Shown one piece after another: positions 1-8,218 of a stretch of DNA of 64,000 bases. How positions within the stretch are numbered: the first letter of the stretch is position 1; each line of letters begins with the position of its first letter. The position numbers and the translations under genes were made by a program. The notes under the pieces were generated by a model. The model saw only the letters and a program-made list of their open reading frames with translations. It ran no database searches and had not been told where the DNA came from. Origin of the DNA: Belliella calami (GTDB taxonomy: Bacteria > Bacteroidota > Bacteroidia > Cytophagales > Cyclobacteriaceae); assembly GCF_022549695.1 (NCBI RefSeq), contig NZ_JAKZGS010000001.1, positions 124,001-188,000 on the forward strand. The letters are read 5' to 3'.

Positions 1-1256
1 ATGCTCAATTCAGAAGAGAGGTTTTAAACCTTTCTGCTTTTTCAGATTTCGATAATGTTAGAATCGCATTTATCACGAGAAATGGCTATGGAAATAACAT
101 CTATTTAAAGGACATCGAAATCCTATCTGAAGAAACTTACAACTATAAATTAGACTTGAACAGATTGGTAAGTCCCGGGCCAATTAATGATGGCTCACAA
201 TCATCTGAAGTAATTCAATTAACCAATTCTGGAAACTTACCTGTTAATGGATTTTTAATCAGCAGAAGAACTAATAGTGGAAGCGAACAAACATTTATCG
301 CAAGAGGTCAGAATATAGAAGTAGGAACCACCACTACGCTAGAATTGCCAAATTCTATAGTAAATACTGGAGTTTCTAGACTTGAATATTTAATTGAAAA
401 TCCGAATTTTGACCAAAATTTTGGTACTTCATCTAACCTTACTCAGTTTACTCTGAAAAATGAAGCTACCATAAGGTCACCATGGAGACAAAATTTCGAC
501 GGAATAGTTTCATTCTTACCATGGTCAGCTATCAATGTAAACACAAATGAAAATACTTGGGAATTGATTTCACTTCAATCAGGATCTCAAAACAATGCTG
601 TAGTGTTGGAAGGAATCGGTTCTGAAAACCCAAATTGGTTTGGATCACCGGTTTTTGATCTGAGTGTGAGTAGGCAAGCAAGTATTTTTTATGATCTCGG
701 TGCTGGAAACCAAAGTGAAACCACCATATTCAAAACAATGGTTAGTACAGATGGCGGTGTCACTTATCAAGAGATAAACCGTAAAACCGGAACAGAAATC
801 AACACAGTAGAAAATGGCGAATTTAATCCGAATGTTAGAGAAAACTACAGGAGAGAATTCGTAAATCTAACTGATTATGCTGGTTCAGGAGCCGATTCAA
901 TTAGGGTTGCATTCGTAATTGAAAACGGCACAGATACGAATGGCTCTGTTTATTTGGACAATATAGAACTATTCCTTTCTGCAAATGAAGACCCTGTTGA
1001 TCCGGGACTTGGCAACACAGTAATCTTCCCTAACCCTGCTCGCGACATATTCAATATTGCCTTCAATTTTGCGACATATGAATCAGTGAATATTCAGGTA
1101 TTCTCGTCTACAGGTGCTCTTGTTCAAGATATAGATTATCCAAATACCTTGAACCAAACGTACAGTTTCTCTAGCCAACTTTTCTCTAAAGGTGTGTTTA
1201 TAGTAAAAATCACAAGTAACTCAATAACCGAAACCAGAAAGCTTATTATACATTAA
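1..1256 (+). CDS. T9SS type A cargo protein, 5' end outside the window
   Basis: The frame is open from the first bases of the window (reading from position 3), so the gene begins upstream and about 417 C-terminal residues are visible. A TTG at 156 is inside the frame and is not a credible start. The visible part holds two related beta-sandwich segments: one ends in a tyrosine/leucine-rich strand near position 120, the other covers about 470-985, and both show the pattern RRE..NL....D..R.AF...NG...YL..IE seen in choice-of-anchor J/MAM-like jelly rolls. The last 80 residues (from VIFPNPARD to the end RKLIIH) form a T9SS type A sorting domain, so the protein is exported across the outer membrane and probably anchored or released at the surface. 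The ligand or enzyme activity lies in the missing part. The family of the N-terminal region cannot be known from here. Confidence 0.85.
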   Translation, partial: AQFRREVLNLSAFSDFDNVRIAFITRNGYGNNIYLKDIEILSEETYNYKLDLNRLVSPGPINDGSQSSEVIQLTNSGNLPVNGFLISRRTNSGSEQTFIARGQNIEVGTTTTLELPNSIVNTGVSRLEYLIENPNFDQNFGTSSNLTQFTLKNEATIRSPWRQNFDGIVSFLPWSAINVNTNENTWELISLQSGSQNNAVVLEGIGSENPNWFGSPVFDLSVSRQASIFYDLGAGNQSETTIFKTMVSTDGGVTYQEINRKTGTEINTVENGEFNPNVRENYRREFVNLTDYAGSGADSIRVAFVIENGTDTNGSVYLDNIELFLSANEDPVDPGLGNTVIFPNPARDIFNIAFNFATYESVNIQVFSSTGALVQDIDYPNTLNQTYSFSSQLFSKGVFIVKITSNSITETRKLIIH

Positions 1257-1275
1257 AAAAAATTAAATATAATTT

Positions 1276-1283
1276 TACCTTTG
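1276..1283 (+). promoter_or_regulatory. Bacteroidota -7 promoter box TACCTTTG
   Basis: TACCTTTG matches the Bacteroidota -7 consensus TAnnTTTG exactly. No clear TTTG -33 element is visible. Transcription from it would start near 1290, downstream of the TTG codon at 1281, so it favours the ATG at 1311 as the start of the PASTA gene. Confidence 0.6.
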
Positions 1284-1310
1284 TACGTTAGTTACAAAAA
1301 CATTCACTTC

Positions 1311-2084
1311 ATGGACAATATCAAAGATTCACTCAAAAAAGTCAGTATTCATATTGGCTTGATTTTAGGGGTAATCATTTTACTGACTTTTATCTTCTTA
1401 AAAGTATTTTTACCATCCTTCACCAATCACGGTGAGACCGTGTCAGTTCCTGACTTAGATGGTTTTGAATATAGTGAGATTGAAAGTTATCTTGAAAACA
1501 GAAATCTGAGATATGAAATAAATATTGACAGTGGGTTCAATGCTGAAATAAAACCACTGACAGTTCTCAAGCAAACACCAAAGGCAGGAACAAAAGTAAA
1601 ATCTGGTAGAAAAATCTACCTGACTTTGAATTCCAAAAATGCCCCAATGATCAAAATGCCAAACTTGGTAAATAGCCAATTGAAAAATGTTCAGGAAATA
1701 CTGTCAAATATAGGTTTGGTAAGAGGAGATATTAAGTATGTTCCGGATATTGGCCAAAACGTAGTATTGGAACAAAAATACAGAGGTAGAAATATTTCTG
1801 AAGGGTTCGAAATAGCAAAAGGTTCACAAATAGATCTTGTCGTTGGTGATGGCCTTGGCAATCAGATACTGGATGTGCCTAACTTGATAGGAATGGATGA
1901 GGTAGATGCTGAGTTTTTGATTATCGGTTCAGGTTTGAGAATGGGAAGAATCAATTATGTAACGACAGATACAGTTCCCCAAGGCACGATTATTAGACAC
2001 TTGCCTCCATCAGGTGCAGAGGTCAAGTCCGGTGAACCAATAGATTTGTGGATATCAGAGTTAAACAAAGACACTAATTTTTAA
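1311..2084 (+). CDS. PASTA domain protein, membrane anchored
   Basis: The protein has 257 residues from the ATG at 1311; an in-frame TTG at 1281 overlaps the -7 box and is rejected. A short cytoplasmic head is followed by one transmembrane helix (about residues 9-33) and three consecutive PASTA modules (about 45-110, 112-180 and 185-252). Each has the VPDL/MPNL/VPNLIG opening and a PxxGxxVKxG-like turn. PASTA domains bind peptidoglycan fragments or beta-lactam-like ligands. No kinase or transpeptidase domain is attached, unlike in Firmicutes, so it is probably a periplasmic cell-wall sensor or scaffold. The stop TAA is followed directly by the ATG of the next gene, which indicates co-transcription. 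Confidence 0.85.
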   Translation: MDNIKDSLKKVSIHIGLILGVIILLTFIFLKVFLPSFTNHGETVSVPDLDGFEYSEIESYLENRNLRYEINIDSGFNAEIKPLTVLKQTPKAGTKVKSGRKIYLTLNSKNAPMIKMPNLVNSQLKNVQEILSNIGLVRGDIKYVPDIGQNVVLEQKYRGRNISEGFEIAKGSQIDLVVGDGLGNQILDVPNLIGMDEVDAEFLIIGSGLRMGRINYVTTDTVPQGTIIRHLPPSGAEVKSGEPIDLWISELNKDTNF

Positions 2085-3926
2085 ATGATTTGTAAAATCT
2101 CAAAAGTACTTTTTTTCATTTCAATACTTATTTCGATAAGTATCAATGATACTTTTGGCCAATTTCAACAGTTGGTTACACCAAAGAAGGTAGAAGCAAA
2201 AAGCATAAACTCAGCGCGGCTATCTGATGACATCAAAATAACTCTTCCCTTTTGGGATGACTTTAGTGATCCAGAGATCAGGGAAGATCTCTGGATCAAC
2301 AATGGCGTTACCCACTCCTACACCACAGCCAACCTCCCTCCAAGTTTGGGAGTAGCTGTATTTGACGGTGTGGGAGAAAATGGGAGTCCTTACAATACGA
2401 ATCCAATAAACCAAGGAATCACTGATGAACTTCAATCAAGACCATTTGACCTAACAGAACTTAGTGAATCGGAAAAAGAGACAGTTTTTATCAGCTTTTT
2501 TTGGCAAGCGGGAGGAAAAGGTGAATTGCCTGACATCAACGATTTTCTGGCGCTACAGTTTTTAAGTCAAACAGGCGTTTGGCAGACCGTATGGGAACAA
2601 ACAGGTGCATTGGAAGCAGAACAATTTTTCTTCACACAAGAAACTTTACAAATTACAGAAGAGTATCACCATGATTCCTTCCAATTTAGATTTCAGGCAA
2701 GAGGAAGGGCATCAGGCCCATTTGATACCTGGTTGATAGATTATGTTTATCTCAATTCAAATAGAAATGAGACAAACTTAAACTTTACAGATAGAGCTTT
2801 GACAGGAGTAAATACTTCAGTCTTTGGGAAGTATAGTGCCGTACCACTGATAGAGTTGCAGGCTAGTTCTGAAAACTACCTTGAAGCTACCAGCAATGAA
2901 TTCAATAATCTTGAAAATCGCTTTAGAGCCATGGAATTCACTGTAGAATTCAGAGATAAAGAGAGCCAAGAATTGATTCTGAAAGTGAATAACAACACCC
3001 CTTTTAATCCAGTACCACTGGCTTTGGAAAGAAGAAGCTTTTCAAGTAACCCTATTCCCGGCCTGCCCTTACCTGAAGATGAAACAGACTTGGAATTGGT
3101 AACTTATCTGAGTTCAGGGGATGAATCCCTCTTTCAAATCGTAGGAGGTGACACACTTAGATTTCCAGAAGTTGATTTTAGGAAAAATGATACTGTAAGA
3201 TCTACCATAGCGATTCGGGATTACTTTGCCTATGACAATGGAAGTTTAGATTATTCTGCTGGAATCAACCAAAGATCAGGTATGTTGGCACAGCGTTTTG
3301 AAAAAACCCAAGAGGCCTACCTGAAAGGAATCAGCATAAACTTCAGTAATTTCACACAATTCGGAAGAGGTGTAAATATGATGGTTTGGAATGATCTAAA
3401 TGAAGATCCTGTATATGTATTAGAAACAGTGATACCTGACAAAGAAAGCTTGCCAGAATTTTCGTTTTTTGAGATAGACAAAAATATCTTACTAAATGAT
3501 GAATTCTATGTCGGGTTTATGCAGTTTACCAATGAATTTATCTACGTAGGCTTGGATAAAAGCAGTGACAATGGGGAAGAAATTTTCTTCAACATAGCAG
3601 GTACTTGGCAACAGAATGAGCTTGTAACTGGCTCTTTGATGATGAGAGCCCATCTATCAGAGACTCCACCTAACGAAGAGCCAGAGATAACACTGCCAGA
3701 AAAAATACTTATCTACCCTAATCCTGTATCTGATTTTCTCAGGGTAGAAGGCAATTCATTTGAATTGATTCAGGTATTGGATCCATATGGAAGAGCAATT
3801 AAAATTGAGATTCAGGATGCTGAAAAAGGTAAAATCCTTAATTTTGCAGGAACAAAGCCTGGATTGTATTTAATCAATATAATGGAACAGGGAGTACCAA
3901 AATCATATAGAATTTTAGTCAAATAA
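2085..3926 (+). CDS. T9SS type A sorting domain protein
   Basis: This is a 613-residue secreted protein that starts at the base after the stop of the PASTA gene. A hydrophobic signal peptide (about residues 5-25, ending near TFGQ) is followed by a large beta-rich ectodomain without a recognised catalytic motif. The last ~75 residues, starting at IYPNPVSD and ending in SYRILVK, are a T9SS type A sorting domain. A PASTA protein followed by a T9SS cargo and a rhodanese forms a tight run with 0 and 4 bp gaps, so the three are likely one transcript. The function of the ectodomain is unknown; adhesion or envelope maintenance would fit the neighbours, but that is inference. Confidence 0.8.
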   Translation: MICKISKVLFFISILISISINDTFGQFQQLVTPKKVEAKSINSARLSDDIKITLPFWDDFSDPEIREDLWINNGVTHSYTTANLPPSLGVAVFDGVGENGSPYNTNPINQGITDELQSRPFDLTELSESEKETVFISFFWQAGGKGELPDINDFLALQFLSQTGVWQTVWEQTGALEAEQFFFTQETLQITEEYHHDSFQFRFQARGRASGPFDTWLIDYVYLNSNRNETNLNFTDRALTGVNTSVFGKYSAVPLIELQASSENYLEATSNEFNNLENRFRAMEFTVEFRDKESQELILKVNNNTPFNPVPLALERRSFSSNPIPGLPLPEDETDLELVTYLSSGDESLFQIVGGDTLRFPEVDFRKNDTVRSTIAIRDYFAYDNGSLDYSAGINQRSGMLAQRFEKTQEAYLKGISINFSNFTQFGRGVNMMVWNDLNEDPVYVLETVIPDKESLPEFSFFEIDKNILLNDEFYVGFMQFTNEFIYVGLDKSSDNGEEIFFNIAGTWQQNELVTGSLMMRAHLSETPPNEEPEITLPEKILIYPNPVSDFLRVEGNSFELIQVLDPYGRAIKIEIQDAEKGKILNFAGTKPGLYLINIMEQGVPKSYRILVK

Positions 3927-3930
3927 AAAG

Positions 3931-4233
3931 ATGGAAGATATTACAGTTGAAGATTTAAAACAAAGAATCGAAAGCAAAGAGGAATTTGTATTCATTGATG
4001 TAAGGGAAGAATGGGAATATGAAGAAGACAATCTGGGAGCTTTAAATATCCCATTGGGAGCCCTTCCACATCAACTAGGGGAAATCGAGCAATACAAAAA
4101 CCAGGAAATCATCATTCATTGTAGATCAGGAGCAAGAAGCGGAAATGCCAAAAAGTTTTTGGAAACCAAAGGCTACAACAAAGTGAGAAATGTATTGGGA
4201 GGAATCAATGCATACAGGGAGTTTGAAGATTAA
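3931..4233 (+). CDS. Single-domain rhodanese-like protein
   Basis: This 100-residue cytoplasmic protein consists of one rhodanese domain. It shows the FIDVREEWEYEEDN entry motif, and the active-site loop HCRSGARSG puts the catalytic Cys at residue 64. The loop CRSGAR is of the thiosulfate/polysulfide sulfurtransferase type (PspE/GlpE-like size) rather than the longer Cdc25-like loop. There is no signal peptide, so it probably transfers sulfane sulfur in the cytoplasm. It starts 4 bp after the T9SS gene and ends the operon. The physiological sulfur donor and acceptor cannot be read from the sequence. Confidence 0.88.
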   Translation: MEDITVEDLKQRIESKEEFVFIDVREEWEYEEDNLGALNIPLGALPHQLGEIEQYKNQEIIIHCRSGARSGNAKKFLETKGYNKVRNVLGGINAYREFED

Positions 4234-4375
4234 TATTGAAAAATTAAGTGACTTTATGCTATTTTGTCGTCAACGGAATTGATATAGATTGATATTGGAT
4301 ATTGGGATATTAACTTATACAAGCCTGAATTTAAAATTCAAAGCTTTTGCTGGCAAAGTAACAAATACTTTAAAA

Positions 4376-4424
4376 AAATAGGGAATGGCAATTGATATAA
4401 ACGTCAATTTCCCATTCCCTATTT
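4376..4424 (-). terminator. Rho-independent terminator of the M50 gene
   Basis: A 13-bp perfect inverted repeat (4376-4388 with 4412-4424) is extended inward by an aattga/tcaatt pair. On the minus strand it starts 4 bp after the M50 stop and is followed by a run of Ts (the + strand reads TAAAAAAATA on the left side). It could also stop readthrough from the rhodanese operon. Confidence 0.75.
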
Positions 4425-4427
4425 GTC

Positions 4428-5543
4428 TTATTGGAAGATAAATGGCTGGGGAGTAAAGCACAATATGAATATCACAATGGCGATTAAACCAATGATTTTT
4501 CTCTTCTGATCCAACTCTTTATTTCCTGAAACCTCAGGATGGGAAAGTCCCATTACCCTTCCCAACAAAAAGGCAAAAAACAACCAACCGGAATAACCCT
4601 GAATTTCAGGAAATATAAAAGCAATAAGATATTGAAAAGCTGCCATCATCAAGATGATCATCCATTTGGTTTGTTCAGGTATTTGGGCCTTGCGGAAACA
4701 CACATACAAGAATCCCAGGTACAAAAGTAAAGTCCAAAATATGGTACTTAATGGTGCAAAAGGTGTCAGAATCCCGAGGCCAGCGTAAAACACAAAAGCT
4801 ATGTAAGCCCCCAAAGAGATCATCTTATGATTGCGTGGAAACAAGCCGAACACCACATGTCCACCATCCAATTGGCCAATAGGAAGAAGATTAAGTGCAG
4901 TGAAAAACAGTGCCAAATAACCTGCAAACAAGTACGGGAAATGGATAATCTCAGACATGTTTGGCATTTTCTCAGGATCAGCCAAGGTTTTTTCCATTAT
5001 GTAGAAAAGTAAATTGTAACCCATTTCGAGATTCAAGTAACCTTCCTCAGCTGAATGCCCTTCAAAATCTGGGTCTAAATATTCAGGATGTATTTCATAT
5101 ATATAATCTGCTTCAGGCAAATTGGTAAATCCATAAACAAGTACAAATAAAGCAATTACAAAACCTGCAATAGGTCCTGCAACACCAATATCAAAGAATT
5201 TTTTTCTAGAATTTATAAAACTTTTCATTCGGATAATTGCACCAAATGTACCCAATGATGGAGATCCTAAGAAACCAAACCAAGCAGGTATAAAATATGG
5301 CAAAGATGACTTTACTTTATAGTGAATGGAAGTCAATAAATGACCCAATTCATGTACTAACAAAATCCCTATAAATGGTATGGAGAAATGGAGCGATTTG
5401 ATAAAGTATTCCCAATCTAGAAAGCGTTCATCCTTTCCTAAAATACTTTTCCCAAATAGCCACTCCCCTCCTGCAAAGGTAGTCGCTATGATTGTCAATA
5501 TAAATAGAATCGAATGGGTGAAATATTCCTTTTTAGAGTACAT
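4428..5543 (-). CDS. M50 family membrane zinc metalloprotease
   Basis: The protein has 371 residues from the ATG at 5543; a TTG two codons upstream is possible but weaker. It is a polytopic membrane protein with the zinc motif HELGH (about residues 63-67) inside a transmembrane helix and the C-terminal LLPIGQLDGGH motif (about residue 224), whose Asp is the third zinc ligand. This is the site-2-protease arrangement used in intramembrane proteolysis. No PDZ domain is present between the two motifs. Its start overlaps the end of the HAD gene by 11 bp, so the two are translationally coupled. Substrates are unknown; anti-sigma factors or signal peptide remnants are typical of the family. Confidence 0.9.
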   Translation of the reverse strand: MYSKKEYFTHSILFILTIIATTFAGGEWLFGKSILGKDERFLDWEYFIKSLHFSIPFIGILLVHELGHLLTSIHYKVKSSLPYFIPAWFGFLGSPSLGTFGAIIRMKSFINSRKKFFDIGVAGPIAGFVIALFVLVYGFTNLPEADYIYEIHPEYLDPDFEGHSAEEGYLNLEMGYNLLFYIMEKTLADPEKMPNMSEIIHFPYLFAGYLALFFTALNLLPIGQLDGGHVVFGLFPRNHKMISLGAYIAFVFYAGLGILTPFAPLSTIFWTLLLYLGFLYVCFRKAQIPEQTKWMIILMMAAFQYLIAFIFPEIQGYSGWLFFAFLLGRVMGLSHPEVSGNKELDQKRKIIGLIAIVIFILCFTPQPFIFQ

Positions 5544-6165
5544 TTTCAAAAAAACTGATTAACCCTTTTGGGTGGTTGATAAGATGTGTCTGATAGCCAA
5601 CTGTACGAGCTCCTAATAAGTTCTCCTCAAGGTCATCAAAAAACAAAATTTTTGAAGGGTCAGTATTGAGCTTGTTGGCTACAACCTCATAAATCTCCTC
5701 GCTTGGTTTTGCCAATTGGAGATCATGACTAAAATACACCTCATCAAACAATGGATGCAAAGAAGGTAAATCATGATGTTCAGCCAAAATTTCATTGACT
5801 TTTTCTATGTGTATTTCATTGGTATTGCTCAATACCGCCAAACCATAATCCGATCTTAGACTTTTGATCAAGTCTATCCTTTCTTTGGGAATATCCTTTA
5901 ATAAACTATTCCAGATTTGATTTATTTGTGTATCCGACCAATCCTCTTGAAAATGTAATCTAACCTCATCACGAAATTTTTCGGATGAAATCAAGCCTTT
6001 TTCATATAGCTTATGAAAATTACTAGGAAAAAATAATTGAACTAGATGATTTTTATTTTCAGGGAGCAATTTATTTAACTCGTTGAATGTAAACTGATAA
6101 TCGATATCAATGATTACATTTCCCAAATCAAAGAGCAAAAAATCTATATTTTTCAAGTTTTTCAT
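5533..6165 (-). CDS. HAD family hydrolase/phosphatase (subfamily IA)
   Basis: The ATG at 6165 gives 210 residues; the frame extends further upstream only through a TTG and is not preferred. Motif I is DLGNVIIDID, with the nucleophile Asp and the second acidic residue displaced as in YihX/glucose-1-phosphatase-like members. Motif II is VLSNTN, and motif IV is FFDDLEENLLGAR. A helical cap lies between motifs I and II. The enzyme should dephosphorylate a small sugar phosphate or nucleotide in the cytoplasm; the substrate cannot be deduced. It is co-transcribed with the downstream M50 protease through an 11-bp overlap. Confidence 0.88.
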   Translation of the reverse strand: MKNLKNIDFLLFDLGNVIIDIDYQFTFNELNKLLPENKNHLVQLFFPSNFHKLYEKGLISSEKFRDEVRLHFQEDWSDTQINQIWNSLLKDIPKERIDLIKSLRSDYGLAVLSNTNEIHIEKVNEILAEHHDLPSLHPLFDEVYFSHDLQLAKPSEEIYEVVANKLNTDPSKILFFDDLEENLLGARTVGYQTHLINHPKGLISFFENVL

Positions 6166-6379
6166 AAAGATTAGAGTTGTAAATTTAAGATCAAATATGT
6201 AACATTGCAGTCCCAATTGCAAGGTACTTATCTAGAAAATTATACTAAATAGATTAATTGCATTTTTGGTTTAATTGAGGATCGATAACCATCCAGAATC
6301 AGTTGGTTAGATTTTCCGACTCTCCTCCCCAAAGCTTTCGGGATATAGGGACAGGAGGTCACAAATAAAAAAGTAAATA

Positions 6380-6456
6380 GGGCCTATAGCTCAGTTGGTT
6401 AGAGCTTCTGACTCATAATCAGGAGGTCCCTGGTTCGAGCCCAGGTGGGCCCACCA
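6380..6456 (+). tRNA. tRNA with CAU anticodon (Ile2 or elongator Met)
   Basis: This is a 77-nt cloverleaf with encoded CCA. The acceptor stem GGGCCTA pairs with TGGGCCC, the D arm is TAGCTCAGTTGGTTAGAGC, the anticodon loop is CTCATAA, and the T arm reads CTGGTTCGAGCCCAG. CAU can be tRNA-Met or, after lysidine modification, tRNA-Ile2. The C4-G69 and C5-G68 pairs and the GACTCATAATC anticodon stem-loop resemble E. coli ileX, so Ile2 is slightly preferred. It is followed by its own strong terminator and is flanked by a decayed recombinase gene. Confidence 0.93.
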
Positions 6457-6883
6457 CACTGTCCAAAGTCGAAATTTTCGACTTTGGACTTATTTTTTTA
6501 GACTCTAACATATTGTTAATCAGGTAGAAACAGCGAAGTACTTCATTGACAAAAGTGGTTCGATGTTGCTTCCCGTCAAAACACCAATTTTTGGGGTAGA
6601 TCGAACCAACTATACGCCTTTTCAACTCCGAATCAGCTGTAACATACAGATTATCAAGGCTTGAAGCCAATTCCAGAATACTATCCAAAAACCTAATGGG
6701 CTGCTGGTCCAGCGGAGGTGCAATCTTGTCCAACTCAATTTCCAGACTGGTTATTTCAGCATCAAAATCCCGTTTCATTTCCTTGTAATCTTCCGGGGTT
6801 ATGGCCTCGTTTAAAAGCAATTTTCTAGCCTTGGCCATTTTTTCGTTTTCCTGATCAATAAGATCGGCAATTTGTTTTTTACT
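6419..6883 (-). pseudogene. 3' fragment of a large serine recombinase
   Basis: The minus frame is open from 6883 to 6419 and encodes the C-terminal coiled-coil part of a large serine recombinase (KQIADLIDQENEKMAKARKL, then DYKEMKRDFDAEI, then a segment on small-subunit/DNA-binding topology ending near LINNMLES). The catalytic resolvase domain and zinc ribbon are missing; the frame hits a stop at 6884-6886. The natural stop has been lost too, so the frame reads through the terminator hairpin into the antisense of the tRNA and yields the tail GPPGLEPGTS, a known spurious product of antisense tRNA. It is probably the remnant of an element integrated at the tRNA gene. Confidence 0.75.
6461..6499 (+). 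terminator. Terminator directly behind the tRNA
   Basis: A 13-bp perfect inverted repeat (6461-6473 with 6477-6489) with a 3-nt loop is followed by TTATTTTTTT. It lies 5 bp after the tRNA CCA end. Confidence 0.85.
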
Positions 6884-6892
6884 TTATATACC

Positions 6893-7261
6893 ATGATATC
6901 ATTTTTCTACATCCTTCATAGCGACAAACTCAATCGATTCTATTCTGGTTTGACAACTATTACCGTGCAGGAAAGGCTTGAAAATCACATCAACAAAGTG
7001 TACTCAAAAACAAACTTTACACAGAAAGCTGATGACTGGACTGATTTTATCGCAATACCTTATCAAGACTTCTAACAGGCTAGAAAAATAGAAATACATG
7101 TCAAAAAAATGAAATCGGATACCTATAACCGTAAACTGAAAAAATATCCAAAGTTGAATAACAAACTCTTGGAAAAATTCAAAAGCTTCCTATCGGCCCA
7201 ATACACTATCAAAGGGGCTTGTCAAAACTTATCAATCGATGGGCAGGTATCTTTAAAATGA
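6893..7261 (+). pseudogene. GIY-YIG nuclease gene broken by one stop codon
   Basis: From the ATG at 6893 the frame encodes FFYILHSDKLNRFYSGLT (a degenerate GIY-YIG core, with YSG in place of YIG), then FTQKADDW, typical of the short GIY-YIG proteins common in Bacteroidota. A TAA at 7073-7075 interrupts it, but the same frame continues without frameshift as QARKIEIHVKKMKS and LKKYPKLNNKLLEKF up to a TGA at 7259-7261. The continuation matches the family's conserved C-terminal half, so this is a nonsense-mutated gene rather than a short protein. Its end overlaps the 3' end of the convergent glycosyltransferase gene by 9 bp. Confidence 0.75.
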
Positions 7262-8143
7262 AACTTTCCTTTTTTTAATGTAGGCTTTGGTCAGTGAATA
7301 ATACATTTTTAAGTAGGTAAAATAATCATACTCCTTTAAGACACTCATCTTCAATATTTTGACAGCAGTGCTTATTGGAAGTCTTGTACTGCAAAATTTA
7401 GCCATAAACCTAAAGCTTCTTTTTTCACAGGTCACCATTTGCTTTTTGGTTAAATTCAAAGGGTTTAGCGGCAACGAGCCACGCAGTTTGTCGTGGATAT
7501 AGATGATATTTTCAAACCAATATTGATCAAACGATCCTTCAGAAAAGTGTTCCAAAAGGATATCGAATGCGACATATGCCTCATATCTTGCATTGACTCT
7601 GATTGAAAAGTCTATATCGTAACCATGGAAACCTTTAAGATCATTATCAAAAGGGATTTCTTCAACCACCTTTTTTCTTGTAGCCATAAATACACCATCA
7701 ATACAGGCAACTCTGGCATGTAGGTCATTTCCACCATTGAGGAAATGTAGAGTAGGTTTTTGGTTTTTATGCTTATAGTGCTGGATTAGGTTTATTTTAA
7801 TCAAAAGACCTTCCAGCCCTTGGCAACCCCAACCAGTAGGCATCTTGGGTTTATAGGCACAACCTGCTATACCCACCAACCCTGCCTTTTGGTTTGAGTT
7901 AAAAAAGTTGACAAGATTTTGACCCCAATTTTTAGTCTTGAATGCCACATCTTCATGAACAAAACAGAGTGTTTCGAATTTTGCAAGCTTTGCACCTTCA
8001 TTATATACCTGGGTAATACTTTTAGGGTCTATCGTATTGTCTATTGAAATAAGCTCAAAAGGTACTCCTATGGTTTCTGAAACATTTGATTGGAATTGTT
8101 CCAATTGATCTTTTCGTACTGAACAAACAATTATACTTATCAT
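7253..8143 (-). CDS. Family 2-like glycosyltransferase
   Basis: The protein has 296 residues and starts at ATG 8143. The N-terminus MISIIVCSVR, a YNEGAKLA segment and FVHEDVAF form a Rossmann-like GT-A fold in which HED takes the place of the usual DxD metal site. A GIAGCAYKP strand and a second acidic element (HGYDIDFSIR, with a DxD-like pair near residue 180) resemble the cytoplasmic single-domain glycosyltransferases of Bacteroidota. No membrane helices are apparent. It lies 75 bp downstream of the FkbM methyltransferase on the same strand, so the two may modify the same surface saccharide. Donor and acceptor are unknown. Confidence 0.75.
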   Translation of the reverse strand: MISIIVCSVRKDQLEQFQSNVSETIGVPFELISIDNTIDPKSITQVYNEGAKLAKFETLCFVHEDVAFKTKNWGQNLVNFFNSNQKAGLVGIAGCAYKPKMPTGWGCQGLEGLLIKINLIQHYKHKNQKPTLHFLNGGNDLHARVACIDGVFMATRKKVVEEIPFDNDLKGFHGYDIDFSIRVNARYEAYVAFDILLEHFSEGSFDQYWFENIIYIHDKLRGSLPLNPLNLTKKQMVTCEKRSFRFMAKFCSTRLPISTAVKILKMSVLKEYDYFTYLKMYYSLTKAYIKKRKVSF

Positions 8144-8218
8144 GAAAATTCTGAATGCTTTTATCCGTAAACGTAAAAGTCAGCTGTTTTGTCTTATCGA
8201 AATGCGTACAATAACAAT

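Noticed and set aside
156-1256. Complete 366-residue gene starting at TTG 156
   Set aside because: The frame is open to the window edge with matching domain sequence upstream, so the gene is truncated by the window.
4234-4330. Further palindromic repeat copy near TCGTCAACGG
   Set aside because: Only one short word matches; arms and central block are absent.
6419-6456. C-terminal tail GPPGLEPGTS of the recombinase fragment as real protein
   Set aside because: It is the antisense translation of the tRNA 3' half, a well-known database artefact.
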